Below are positions 1-10,668 of a stretch of 64,000 nt of DNA, in pieces; positions within the stretch are counted from its first letter, which is position 1; each line of letters starts with the position of its first letter. The DNA is from Strigamia acuminata (Eukaryota; Arthropoda; Chilopoda; Geophilomorpha; Linotaeniidae): assembly GCA_949358305.1 (NCBI GenBank), contig OX442314.1, forward strand, positions 19,895,060 through 19,959,059, given 5' to 3'. The position numbers and the translations under genes were made by a program. Below the pieces are notes generated by a model. That model did no database searches and was not told the origin of the DNA. It saw only the letters and a program-made list of their open reading frames with translations.

Positions 1-145
1 GTTCCACCACCGCTGGGTCCGTGATCATATTTTTCAAACTTTTAGCTGCTAATAAAGTTCCAACCTTAAACTGCCAGATGAAATAGTTCTCCGGTGTAAG
101 AAGATCAATTCGATTCAACGAACCGCCCGAAATCGCATCCGCCAT
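1..145 (-). CDS. Ty1/copia-like retrotransposon gag, N-terminal part (cut by window edge)
   Basis: Read on the minus strand, an ATG at 145-143 opens a frame of 48 codons with no stop that runs off the left edge of the window. The peptide contains LLTPENYFIWQFKVGTLLAA, followed by a Lys/Leu-rich helix. This is the pattern of the N-terminal copia-type Gag domain (DUF4219/UBN2 group): a short leader, an N-Y-x-x-W-x-F motif, then a helix. In a complete element the product is the structural capsid protein that packages element RNA in the cytoplasm. The start is supported by its position about 115 bases downstream of a primer-binding site and LTR edge on the same strand. No break is visible in the part seen, so the copy could be young, but the rest of gag and all of pol lie outside. 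A domesticated copia-Gag host gene is possible but less likely given the adjacent LTR and primer site. Confidence 0.7.
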   Translation of the reverse strand, partial: MADAISGGSLNRIDLLTPENYFIWQFKVGTLLAAKSLKNMITDPAVVE

Positions 146-260
146 TTTTCACGACGTTCGATTTTCGAATTCCGTCACGTGCGCACTTCGTTCTCACTCG
201 AATCTTCGAAAAATGTCGTCTGAGTGCCGTGGATACTTCTTTTCGAAGAAAAACCGGCCT

Positions 261-270
261 TCTGCTACCA
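261..270 (-). other. Primer-binding site matching the initiator tRNA-Met 3' end
   Basis: The minus strand reads TGGTAGCAGA, the complement of the last ten bases (with CCA) of animal initiator tRNA-Met. Ten-base matches of this kind prime reverse transcription in Ty1/copia elements. It lies two bases beyond the putative LTR edge, as expected, and about 115 bases before the gag ATG. The match does not continue past ten bases. Confidence 0.6.
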
Positions 271-272
271 CT

Positions 273-460
273 TGTTGGTTCCTATTCGGTTCCACAAAGA
301 TTTCGAATGTCCAAGTAATGAAAACACACGTTGTAACGGGAACATAAAATAACACGTCTTTACTTTACGGTAAATTTTACAACAATTCAATTGCACGTGC
401 ATTACGTGCGTGCAACGTTCACACATTTGATAACGTTAAAACCTTTGATAATTTGTAACA
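273..460 (-). repeat. Putative 5' LTR of the copia-like element
   Basis: On the minus strand this segment begins TGTTACAAAT and ends ACCAACA, giving the usual TG...CA ends with a short imperfect inverted repeat (TGTT/AACA). Its inner end abuts the primer-binding site. The outer end at 460 was chosen only because it is a suitable TGTTA start. The second LTR is outside the window, so neither LTR identity nor the target-site duplication can be checked. Confidence 0.45.
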
Positions 461-3400
461 ATAGATTAAATCTAACATTAATTACATGTATATTCCCTTA
501 GTTGAAACCGCTAAAATCAAACCAAAATTCATTAAATAAATTTAATTTAAAAGTACACTTCAATTTTTATTTTTAAATTTGTCTTTTAAACCTCATAAAT
601 TTCCGAGCCCATAATTCTGTTAATTATCACAATTAATCCCCCTTTCTTCTAATATTAAGTTAACAATACACTAATAAACGAACAACTAATGTTCGGCATT
701 CCCTTAATGCCCCGAATCCAGTTGAATCCTCTTTTAATTCCCACAAAGACTGAACTCAACATTCAACAATGGAGACGATAACTTAATTGAAGAAAATGAT
801 TACCAACAGAGACGAACCAAATGGATTAAACTAGAATTGTCTCGACAGCCGGCAGGAAATTGGGAAAAGTTACGACGTCAAGATTAAATATGGGCGGCAA
901 ATAGCACTGGACGATAACCACAAGAGTGCGGATTGCAAAAAAGATGATGGTTGCACTCGAGAATAGAGTGAAATGAGATCGTGCGCCATATCTTGGACTG
1001 TGGAGTTGGTAAATCGAATTTCAACTTGAGTGCAGCTCAATTGGAGAGTGTAATTTGAAAGTTGGAGCCACTTTTCAATTTCCGTTGCTTGTGCGAATCT
1101 CCTTTGAACCCTGCACAACATCGCACACAGCTTTTTACCTCACAACATTTACTTTTCTCTTGCATCTTGCACTACAAATATTGTGCGAGGGGCTTATCAT
1201 CGCCTTAAACTCACTATAACACTAATATTATTACTTCTACTATCGCTATTATATGGATTAAGACTCGGTGCGAGTGTGGGCTGATTATTATTACAAGGTG
1301 CACCGAAAAAGTAAAAGCATATTCTTTACTAAATTACAGTAATAGCATTTACAATTGACGTTCAGACGCATTTTAGCGGCCCCTTTTCACTACGCCGCGT
1401 TTCAAAGTAAGTTTGGACAAAGAAATCGACGTCATAAAGTGACTTTTTAGGTTAGGGATCACTTTTCGACCCACTTTACGACTTTTTAACGAGTGTGTGT
1501 GACATATTTGCACTTAACATGTGAAGACTTAGTGTTATTCGAGCAGTTTTGGATGACTTGCAACACAAAGTGTTTTCTGTACAGCTAAAAAACACGTTTT
1601 TTAAAATTAATAAAGCAAATTTCAATCCTCTAAAGGCTAGTTTACATTGGAGCAAAGCGACAGGAAATCCACGCATGGAATGGCACGCATGGATATTGAC
1701 ATGCATAAGGGAATTCAATTTACTGAGGCGTACACGCGAAGCTTACATCTTTGTTTGTTCGCTTTATTCTTTTTCTTCCATTTTTAATTCTTTAAAATCT
1801 TATCTGCCACTCACGTGCCAACAACTGCTTCGGTAAGCGAGTCTCGATAAATATTAGAAAACCGCGCACTGTATTAGAATTTAAAGTAATAAAAACAAAC
1901 AAAAAATCATTAACTTCCAGCCAAAACACTAAAATCGATTATCATCAAAACATTTCCTTACGTAAATAGTTAAGCCCAATTCTACAACCTGAACTCCAAT
2001 CTATTTATATAAAAAAAAATACCATTTTAAACGTTATTAGATTGTTCCTACCGTTGCAATAGCAGATAGGGGTAATTCTTTTGGGACAAACGTCAACAAG
2101 GCCGTCGAAGAATAAAGAACAGTAAGATGCGTGCGTGATGTACCAATTGACGACCACAGATATTTGCAATGTTGTATAATTAATATTTCAAATTCCAAAA
2201 CCCAAATAGTAAATCAAAATTATAGATTATTCTCAAATGACCTATTAAAGACCACGGAATATCCATAAATCAAACCATAAACTTATCACAGATTTAAAAT
2301 ATTCATAGCTAACCGTGTGTATTAAGTATTGACACCATAATTACCTTAATTACCACCACCATCTTTAATCCCAGCTTAAAAGTCAATGCAGAAATCCCAA
2401 CCATAAATCAAACAAATCAAATTAAACCCAACAATTTTATAAAATCACATTTATTTCATGTTCACTTAGAATACATCTTTATCCAGATTTCGAGCCATAT
2501 TTAACGTATTCCTAGGCGTATTTTATCACCTGTTTCTATCGCTGCTCACTCCACAAGTTGCATTTGCACCTGATTTATTTCCTCACCATAGCCCACTCCT
2601 CTTCATACCTTAACGTGACCGCCGAGGATTAGAAGCTGGAGGAGGAATGCGAGCTCAACTTTCCTCAGAGACGCGATTACTCATTAATTTAGGGCCTTTT
2701 ACTTCCATCCACTTGTTTTATAACCGCACTCTTATATAAATTTTAAATGAATTTTTAATGTCGTCATGATGACTTATTTACGCTTAATAACATTTTAGCT
2801 AGTTGAAGCACGTGATAAAAACGATGAGTCAAATGTCGGTTGCGTTCTAATATTTCTTCTGGTGAAATGTTTCGGAAATTGCCATAATTTGTCAGAGCTG
2901 CGAGATTGAAGCTGGAACAGGTGAATTAATCAGCTCAAGCTCGCTAATTAAGAACGATTTCATAAGGTTATCGAAAGCCGCCTTGAGAACTAATCATCGG
3001 GTTGGGTAAACATTGGATATATACTGATTTTGTTTAAGAAAATTAAGTTTAATAAAACGGGCAATAATAATCGAAAATCCTTGAAATAAAAAGTAGTCTA
3101 AAAAAAAATTAATATTGACATTTTCGAACATCCTTTCAATCAAAGAGAAAGCACGCGCTCTGGTCTCTCCAACTAAATATTTACTCAGCTGAAATGTTTC
3201 CATCTTAATCAATTATGTAAAAAAAAAAAATTTAAATTTGTTTTGGAAGTGTGATACATAAAAAGAACGTAAAACTTAATGTTTTTTTTCCAAGTGCATT
3301 TCAAAAATACATAAAACATTAAATTCAAAAATAAGTAAAAGGCTGGCGAGAAAAAAGAAATAATGCAACGAACAAATTGACTAATTAACGCCCAGTTGTG

Positions 3401-4473
3401 TAGAAAAATAATTTTTAGTTTTTGCTTATTAAAACGTTTTTTTAATACAAGAATATGATTGATGTATGTCAATCGCAGTACGCTGTGATCACTTGATAAA
3501 GCTGAATGGCCAATGAAGTTTGAAAGCGAGTTAAATCTGTTATTTAGATTTCAACGCCCTCAATGTAGTTCCTTTCTGACAAAATGAAAACAATACTTAT
3601 GTTCACTCTATTAGATTAGATTTCCGAGTTTGGTTAAATATGAAGATGTTTGTCTCTTTAAAAATTACCATGATTTTTAATTCCAAACTTATTCCCCTGT
3701 TTTTCAATCTTAAATATATTCAAACATTAATTGCCAAAGTTAGCGAGGAAATGCAGTTAAACTGATTGAATTTCAAATTGGTCTTGACGATAAAGAATTT
3801 AATTATCATGGCTAATTTCTAAAGAGAACTCGTGCACGCATGAATCACATAACTTTCAACCACTTTTTCCTTTAATATTAAAAAAATATATATGTAGAAA
3901 AAATAAGGAGGATTATTTCTACATTTACCGACGTTATTTTATTTTGGCAAAAACTTTTTCATATCAAGGAATCAAGTTTAATTAAACTGTCGGCACATGC
4001 ATCAAAGCACATCTCAGAAAAATGATGAATATTGATTTTAACTACAAAGTAAAATAAATGCTTTGTAAACACTATAATGGTTTTAATCCAACAAATTAAA
4101 TTATACAGCAAGTTACAAGTCTTTTATGTAACTAAAAGTAAACCTATTATAAAAACAAAAAAAAGAAGAAAGAAAAGAAAAGAAAAAAAACTTTTCTTAT
4201 ATTTTCATCCTCGTAATATTTTTTTTGTCCAAAAAATTGTCCGGCTGATAAATTCTGAAAAGGTTCTTTCATGCTATTTTTCTCCTACTTTCCCTTTTTC
4301 AACAGCCTTCGCTATCAATTTCCCATTCAGCCTATTCTTAACCCTCACAATAGTATCAGCTGTGTAATAAATGGGTAGAAAACCACTACACAAAACAAAT
4401 AATACAAATAAACCTTGAAAAATTTCAATTCTGAAAAATTGATCAAAGAAAAAAAAATTGATTTTCTGTAAAA

Positions 4474-4511
<38 letters not shown>

Positions 4512-7500
4512 GAAAAAGGAAGAAAAAAAAATTATTGATTGAAATCAGTTTGCGTCTAGTTGACATTCTTTCTCCTTTAAACGACATCATTTTAAAGGCC
4601 AGTTTAAAATCAATCAGGATGCAGGTGACGTGATTTTCAACACTAACGGGTCCCTCTGAAACGTGAGCATCCGAAGACCCACTTGGCTCTTTGGTGACCC
4701 ACTGGGAGTACCTAAATTCTTCTTTTCTACGAACCATCTTGTCGTTATTCGAGAATCTAAGGCAAGCAGTTCCCTCAAGAGAATCATTTGTTACCTGGAC
4801 GCAACGTTCGGCAAGTGTGTAATGTAACTCACAAAAATTTTAAAGTCAAATAGAGAAGAAAAGCAAATCTATTCCCAAACTAAATTTATATGGCCAGAGA
4901 AAATACATGTAATCCACACTTGGCAAACAACTTACCAACCTACACAAATTGCGAGCCAATATTTGGAATAAGAATTTGTTTCTTTCTATTATTGAATACA
5001 AACGCAAACACATGTTGTCTGAGCAGTGGTCAATGGACCAGAATAGCCCTGCAATCAATGCTATTCTTATTAAAAATCAAAATCTTGCATGTTTAAAACC
5101 AATTATATTTGTATGTACAAGATACAAGACAAGTAAAAAGTATAGGCCCCTTGAATTAAGTGTGAAAAGACTGAATATACGTTACATTGAAAAGACTAAA
5201 AAAGCTCTCCAGTCTTACCCTTGACTTTGTCGTTGAAAGTCATCTTCATTATTTAAATTAGTAACTCTAATACCGCCACAGAAATAAAAAAATTTCAAAT
5301 TAAAAAGTTGAAGAACACTCAAACTCTAACTTAAACAACACTGAAAACCAGGCGCATTCAATAAAGAATTAACACAACACGAGAATAAGCGGCATAAGAT
5401 AATCGTGTTGGGGTTTATTAGATGTGCCTATTGTTTTAACTCACCCCTGTACATAAGTAGCCTATTATTTAATGTTGAAATTATTTCAATGTAAGATTTC
5501 ATATATTTGACCTCTATGGTAGTAAGCAGAAGATTTATTTTTGCTCCAGCCCGTGCTATCCAAAACGAAGCTCTGAAGACTGGCTAAAATGAAAACGATT
5601 TTCCAATAACCCGATTTAGTCGAATTCCCATCGAACAGTTTATTTTACAATAAAAATTAAAATCGACCAATTATAACCGTAATTTAATAAACATTAGTCA
5701 AGATTGCTCCACTGTAATTTGTCAATTATTCAACATCAATGTATAAGCGCATCGTATATTTAAAAATTAAAATTTTAATTGTAAAATATTAAAATGACAT
5801 TAAAACTGGAAATCTCCTTAAATAATTAAAAATAAGATAGTTGTTAGCACTCAACTATTCATTTAATCCGTACAAATAAAATGAATGCAAAATTATTTCA
5901 CTTGACACAACCCCTTTAAAATCAATTAACGTATTAAAACTTTTGTTGTTGATTACTCTAATGAACCATTCACATGGGATCATTGAACACTAGATACCGA
6001 TTTATGGATCAGCCTCCGGTTTGATTAATTAGCTCTCAGGTGTTAACACAAACCATTACACACGAACACGTATTATCCGAGAATGGATTTACTCTTTCAG
6101 CACCATTCCATCCAAGTGGAGGTTAAAATTCCATTTTTGATCTTAAATCGCCCTTTTTATTCATTCTTACCACTCATCAAATCCGACTCCAGATTAAATA
6201 AAAATTCCAATTTCAACTAAAAAACCATTCACATCTCATCCTACCACATGTTTCCAAGCATCACACCCCAATCGCAAAACGAGTAAAAACCTCCATTACT
6301 GCCACTAGAGGTATGCGAAGAATGGCTACAAATAACAAAGCCGTCAATCATAAGCTTAAAAAAGAATATTGTCTACATAGTGTAAAACTCAAATTCCAAT
6401 CAATAGCTGTGGTATTCCATATACTCGAGGCGATTCTTTCAATTACCATGTATTTATTTATATAATTGAAATAAATATAGGTAAATAAATCAATCAATAA
6501 ATAAAAATCAAGTGAACACTTGAACAGATGCAATCTTGCCCGTTTTATTATGAATTTTCAAGTGGCCTATTTTTCTTGACTTATCTAATCGAATGAACCA
6601 TAATGTTATCATTCTATTTCTGCCATTTAAGGTCGTATTGCTGCAAGCGGCCAATCACTACAGGCCCAATGCGTTGCGTTACTCTTTTATTAACGGATTC
6701 TAAGAACATCTTATTTATATAAAAAAAAAAAACTTTCAATCTAAAAAAATAAATGAGTTTCCACTTCATTTTTCGATATCGTTTGTGATATTGAACTCTA
6801 TTCCCTTCATAAATCAATCCCAAAACATAATAAAAGAAAAAAAAAGAATAAAGAAAACTTCCAATGCGATGAAACTACTGATATTGGCCGTTAAACACGC
6901 AGAGCTTTAAGTTTTTTTTTTTTATTAAATTATAAACTAATAAAACGACGCAAATAAACAAATTTTATTATCTTCCAATAGTTTCTATTTTCGCAATAAA
7001 ATTTTTTTTTTAAATTTTCTTTTGATTGCTGAGCTAATCCAACGTCTTTTTCCAATAATGAAAAATAAAATTTCATTAAAAGAGCTTGCAAAAACAAATA
7101 AAATGCGCACAACGTAGAATCGTGATCATTTTCTCCAATTGGCAGAAATTCTTACTTTACTAAAAAAAAGTTTTTCTTCATTCAAATTTTCTCGCCATTT
7201 TTTTTTTTTTTTTTTTAAATTGTGGATTTTGGTTTTTATTTATGTTTCGCCCAACAAAAAACAAAAAAGTTAAGTCTCTAATAAATAAAGGCAGGTTTGA
7301 ACGGCGAGATTTACAGATCTATCAGATGCCGGCTCGCTTCAATTTCCTTCAGGTTTAAGCGTAAAATTTTATTGCCTTTTTCACTTTACGAGGTTGTTAA
7401 TATGGCGCAGAAAACGATTTACAACCCAAATGCGTATTGGAAAAGAAATGGAGAATTAACAATCACCTCACTGAAAAATCTATAAAAATAAAACGACCAA

Positions 7501-8016
7501 GTTCAATAGGGATGAACCTGATCGATTTGAGAACGTAATTTCATTTCATTATCGGAATGCGTTAAAAATTGGAATGTCATGACAAGGTTTCTCTTTGAGA
7601 AAATAAAAAATGTAAAATTTTCCATTTACTCCCCTCCTTAAAAAAAAATCTTTTTACAAAATAAATATTATATTAAATGATTACAAAAAAACCCTTCATG
7701 GACATGATATATGGTTTCATCTGCAAGCTGATAAATGCCTCGAAAGAGAAGACAAGCTGAAGGAAAAAGAAAAGTCTAGTTTTTCTTATCAAGACTTACC
7801 ACACCACCCGAATATGGCCCGTTCTTGGGACAAAATCTACCGAAAAGCTTTTTTCTTACACCCTGGAATATGTCATTGCCAACTTTACAAGTCTATATCC
7901 TTATTAAAAACCCAAAATAAAAAATAAATGCAAATAAATAAACTAATATTAAAAAAAAGTAAAAACAACATTTCTTTTTGTTATTCTTCCTGTGAATTTT
8001 TCATTAAAACCACAAA
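461..8016. other. A+T-rich non-coding stretch, no gene recognised
   Basis: I see no protein family, RNA gene or clear mobile element here. Open frames stay below about 130 codons, have biased low-complexity translations (Phe/Lys/Asn runs) and lack plausible splice partners. Local low-complexity DNA includes a purine tract with GAAAA repeats around 4470-4530 and homopolymer runs around 7200 and 8030. A short AGGCTAGTTTACATTGG motif near 1633 resembles the end of the MITE at 24195 but has no partner end. Confidence 0.5.
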
Positions 8017-8208
8017 TACCACCACGAACAAAAAAAAAAATCCCTTCAGTTTGACTGTTTTAAGTCTACCTATCAAGTGGCATACAAATCCATTGAGAAT
8101 CAATGACATCAGTCCTGGCCCGGTCTCTTTGACTCCGGAAAATGTAATCACTGTCTTGTCTTGACCAGGCAATTGATGTACTGCAGAGAAGTTTTTTTTT
8201 TATCCAAG
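8017..8208 (+). mobile_element. Decayed MITE, same family as the element at 30099-30311
   Basis: This stretch matches the reverse complement of 30099-30311 over most of its length. Shared blocks include CTGTTTTAA, AGTGGCATA and AATCCATTGAGA. Compared with the better copy it has lost part of its right side and both termini are degraded, so the borders are approximate. It has no coding capacity. Confidence 0.6.
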
Positions 8209-9366
8209 AGCGTACGTATTAAATCCAGTCTTGATTCTCGACTTAATAAACATTTTTCCGTTTCAAGCTGTCAAAACATTCAATTAATCAACTCCAGATT
8301 CAATACCAACTGAAGAGAGTGTGTTCAATAAATGAGTTGTCTTCCAACTTAAATTGTAATTAGAAGAAACCAGATCTAACCCACCTTTAAACACGCACAC
8401 AGTCAACTTAAAAGAAAAGCCGAGCTCTTGAAACTTATTCCTTAAAACTTTACACACCTTCGGTGCCTGTTTTAAAAGAATAACATTTGGCTAAGTCGTC
8501 GGGGAGTTTCGGCATAAGAACACGGAATTTAATTAGATTCTAAGAAAACTTAAGATTAATTCAACGCAGTTGCTTTGATGCTGACTCACAAGAGGGTTCC
8601 GTTAAACACAATAGAAAAACAAAATAAGTGACACGGTATAGCAATCAGTTGCAAGATGTAGGTAGAACTGAGTGCAAGCAAGTTGTTTTTCTTATTTACG
8701 ATTGCGACAGGTTGGAAGCTGTCTTATCTACTGCAGGTATATTGCAAGTTTGCTTTGTAAACAGCTGTAATTTGAAAGACGAAACGTTCGCGTACTGTGT
8801 TGACTTCGCTGATGACTTGCCTTCATCGTTATGGATGTTTACCTGCCTAAACGAGCAGAAGAAATAAATTAGGGTAGAAAAAAAGAAGTAAAATCCCGCT
8901 AAAAGTTTCGATTAGAAGATTGCTTATTGGATAAATAGCCTAACCATAAAAAAAATGAATTAATGAGGAAGAAAAATAAAAATAAGAGCTGGAATGTAAC
9001 AGCTGTGAAAAACATCAATCATCAAAACATCGAAGCATCAACAACCTGAAGGTATGGAAGCCTCGTGTAATAACAAAAACATGAAATTTGCAAGTCGTAC
9101 GCCCCGTAAAATATGAGATAATGTTGGCAAACAAATATTTTGCATAGTTTGTAAAACCGAAAACTGGTAAACTTCCAGAGTTTTGTTTTTTTTAATACAA
9201 AATACTGTACCCGCGCAGTAAATGCTCATGCGATGTTTCTCCCGCTTCTGTTTGTGCATCTAGCACTAGAGATCTACAATAATCTACTGCAGCGCTTCTC
9301 AAAGCGGTGGTCCGCGAGCAAGAGACTGCCGGTCCACCACTTTACCGTTGAAACTTAAAGATTATA

Positions 9367-10572
9367 CAGTAGAACCTCGATTATCGGAACACTGATTAGA
9401 CAAACTTTCGGTTATCCGAACAGCAGTCAAGCAATTTTTTATCGATTTTTTACCGATCTTTATCGGTTTATAATCGAATATTAATGTTTTTTGACGATTT
9501 TCACACTTTTAATCGTTTTAGCCTTCTAAACCTAATGTTTAGAAAGTCTAATAAAACGGTTCTGTCCGTCTGTCCGTCTGCATCAATTCCTCCAAAACGA
9601 AAGCAGATAGAGCCAAACGGGCAACTGCAATGAACTCAGCATACCTAAGGTTTTTTCGTATTTCTCTGACCTCCGGTTAAATTAAGAAACTAGTTATTAC
9701 ACTTTTTTTACAAACTGGCGTACTATATTTTACGTTATTTCCGGTTTTTTAGACTTGTCGGCTGCCGCTGACAGTGTGCAGAAGCTGGCTGGACAGGGTG
9801 TGGTTGGATTCGTCCAGCGCATGGCATTTGGAATAAGTCAGACTTCCAGTAAATGAGATCTCCTCTTCTCTTGTCAATAACATAGGCATAACCATCGAGT
9901 TTGGGTTTTTCTCTGATAGTCTCTTCCATGTTAACTGCCATTGTGTGTCCGGTGCTGTAGTTGCAACTGTTTATGCTAAGTTTGCTGAAGCAGTTGCAAG
10001 GCATCACGTTAATGCGACGAAATGACCGATTCGAGAAATGAACGTGGGAGAAATGAAACTGCAGCAAAGGGAGTTAAAAATTACTTTTCGAAGTAAAGAC
10101 TGTCGAAGAAATGAACGAAATCTTCGAAAATTTGAATAAATAAAATTCGAAGAAGTGATGGGGAATTGCTGATGGCTGTTGTTGGGCTATCTTACGGAAT
10201 TTGATCATTTTTGATCAAATTTTGGTGAGATTTTGTTTGTTGTTGCTTTATTTTGGCCAAAAATCTTTTTTTTTATTACTTTATTCTCTTTTATTTTGGT
10301 GTTTTATTTAGCAACAGACGGACAGGGGTTTAGAAGTCTAAGATGTAATGCTTCCATGCATTACAGATAAGTTATTTACTTGTTTTAAAATGTTTTTTGA
10401 CAATTTTTATCCATTTTTGGTCCGTTTTAATGCATTGTAACTATATTTTAATGACTTTTTATTTTCATACGCAGTACACATACGTGTATAAATCTCATGT
10501 TCGATTATCCGAACAATTCGGTTTTATGAACACCCATGTCCCCAATAAGTTCGGATAATCGAGGGTCTACTG
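9367..10572. mobile_element. pogo/Tigger-type DNA element (non-autonomous, 1.2 kb)
   Basis: The terminal inverted repeats begin CAGTAGAACCTCGATTATC on the left and CAGTAGACCCTCGATTATC on the right (reverse-complemented), about 22 of 24 bases alike. They are followed by subterminal copies of the TTATCCGAAC motif, and TA flanks both ends. These are pogo/Tigger hallmarks of the Tc1/mariner superfamily. No DDE transposase frame is visible. The interior carries a FLYWCH-like zinc-finger fragment at 9801-9920. The element sits inside a hAT MITE, which dates it as the later insertion. Confidence 0.8.
9801..9920 (-). pseudogene. FLYWCH-type zinc-finger fragment inside the pogo-type element
   Basis: A 110-codon minus-strand frame (9735-10067) contains KPKLDGYAYVIDKRRGDLIY, then W and C-A-G-R-I. 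This is the FLYWCH pattern: basic residues, L-x-x-G-Y-x-Y, a basic turn with G-D/S-x-x-Y-W, then C-x-G/A-R. FLYWCH fingers are common in MULE-type transposases and in DNA-binding proteins derived from them. The first zinc-ligand cysteine (W-x-C) is a serine here and the distal His pair is not clean. The finger therefore looks decayed, and the flanking residues are not recognisable. Confidence 0.55.
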
Positions 10573-10668
10573 TATATAGGCTTAGTGGAATAATGTTAGG
10601 TTACCGGTTCGCAACACATTGGGGCAAAAATTACCGGTCCACTACATTACTTAGTTTGAGAAGCGCTG

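Larger units (their letters stand above)
9290..10668. mobile_element. hAT-type MITE split by a nested pogo-type insertion
   Basis: The left end reads CAGCGCTTCTCAAAGCGGTG. The right end, reverse-complemented, reads CAGCGCTTCTCAAACTAAGT. CAGxGxTTCTCAAA ends are typical of non-autonomous hAT elements. The 8-base flanks ATCTACTG and ACCTAGTG match at six positions and fit the CTAG-centred hAT target duplication. Without the inner element, 9367-10572 plus one TA, the MITE is only about 170 bp, so it depended on a transposase encoded elsewhere. Confidence 0.75.

Noticed and set aside
4345-4737. 130-codon minus-strand frame with long Phe runs
   Set aside because: The Phe/Leu runs come from the A-rich low-complexity tract at 4440-4530.
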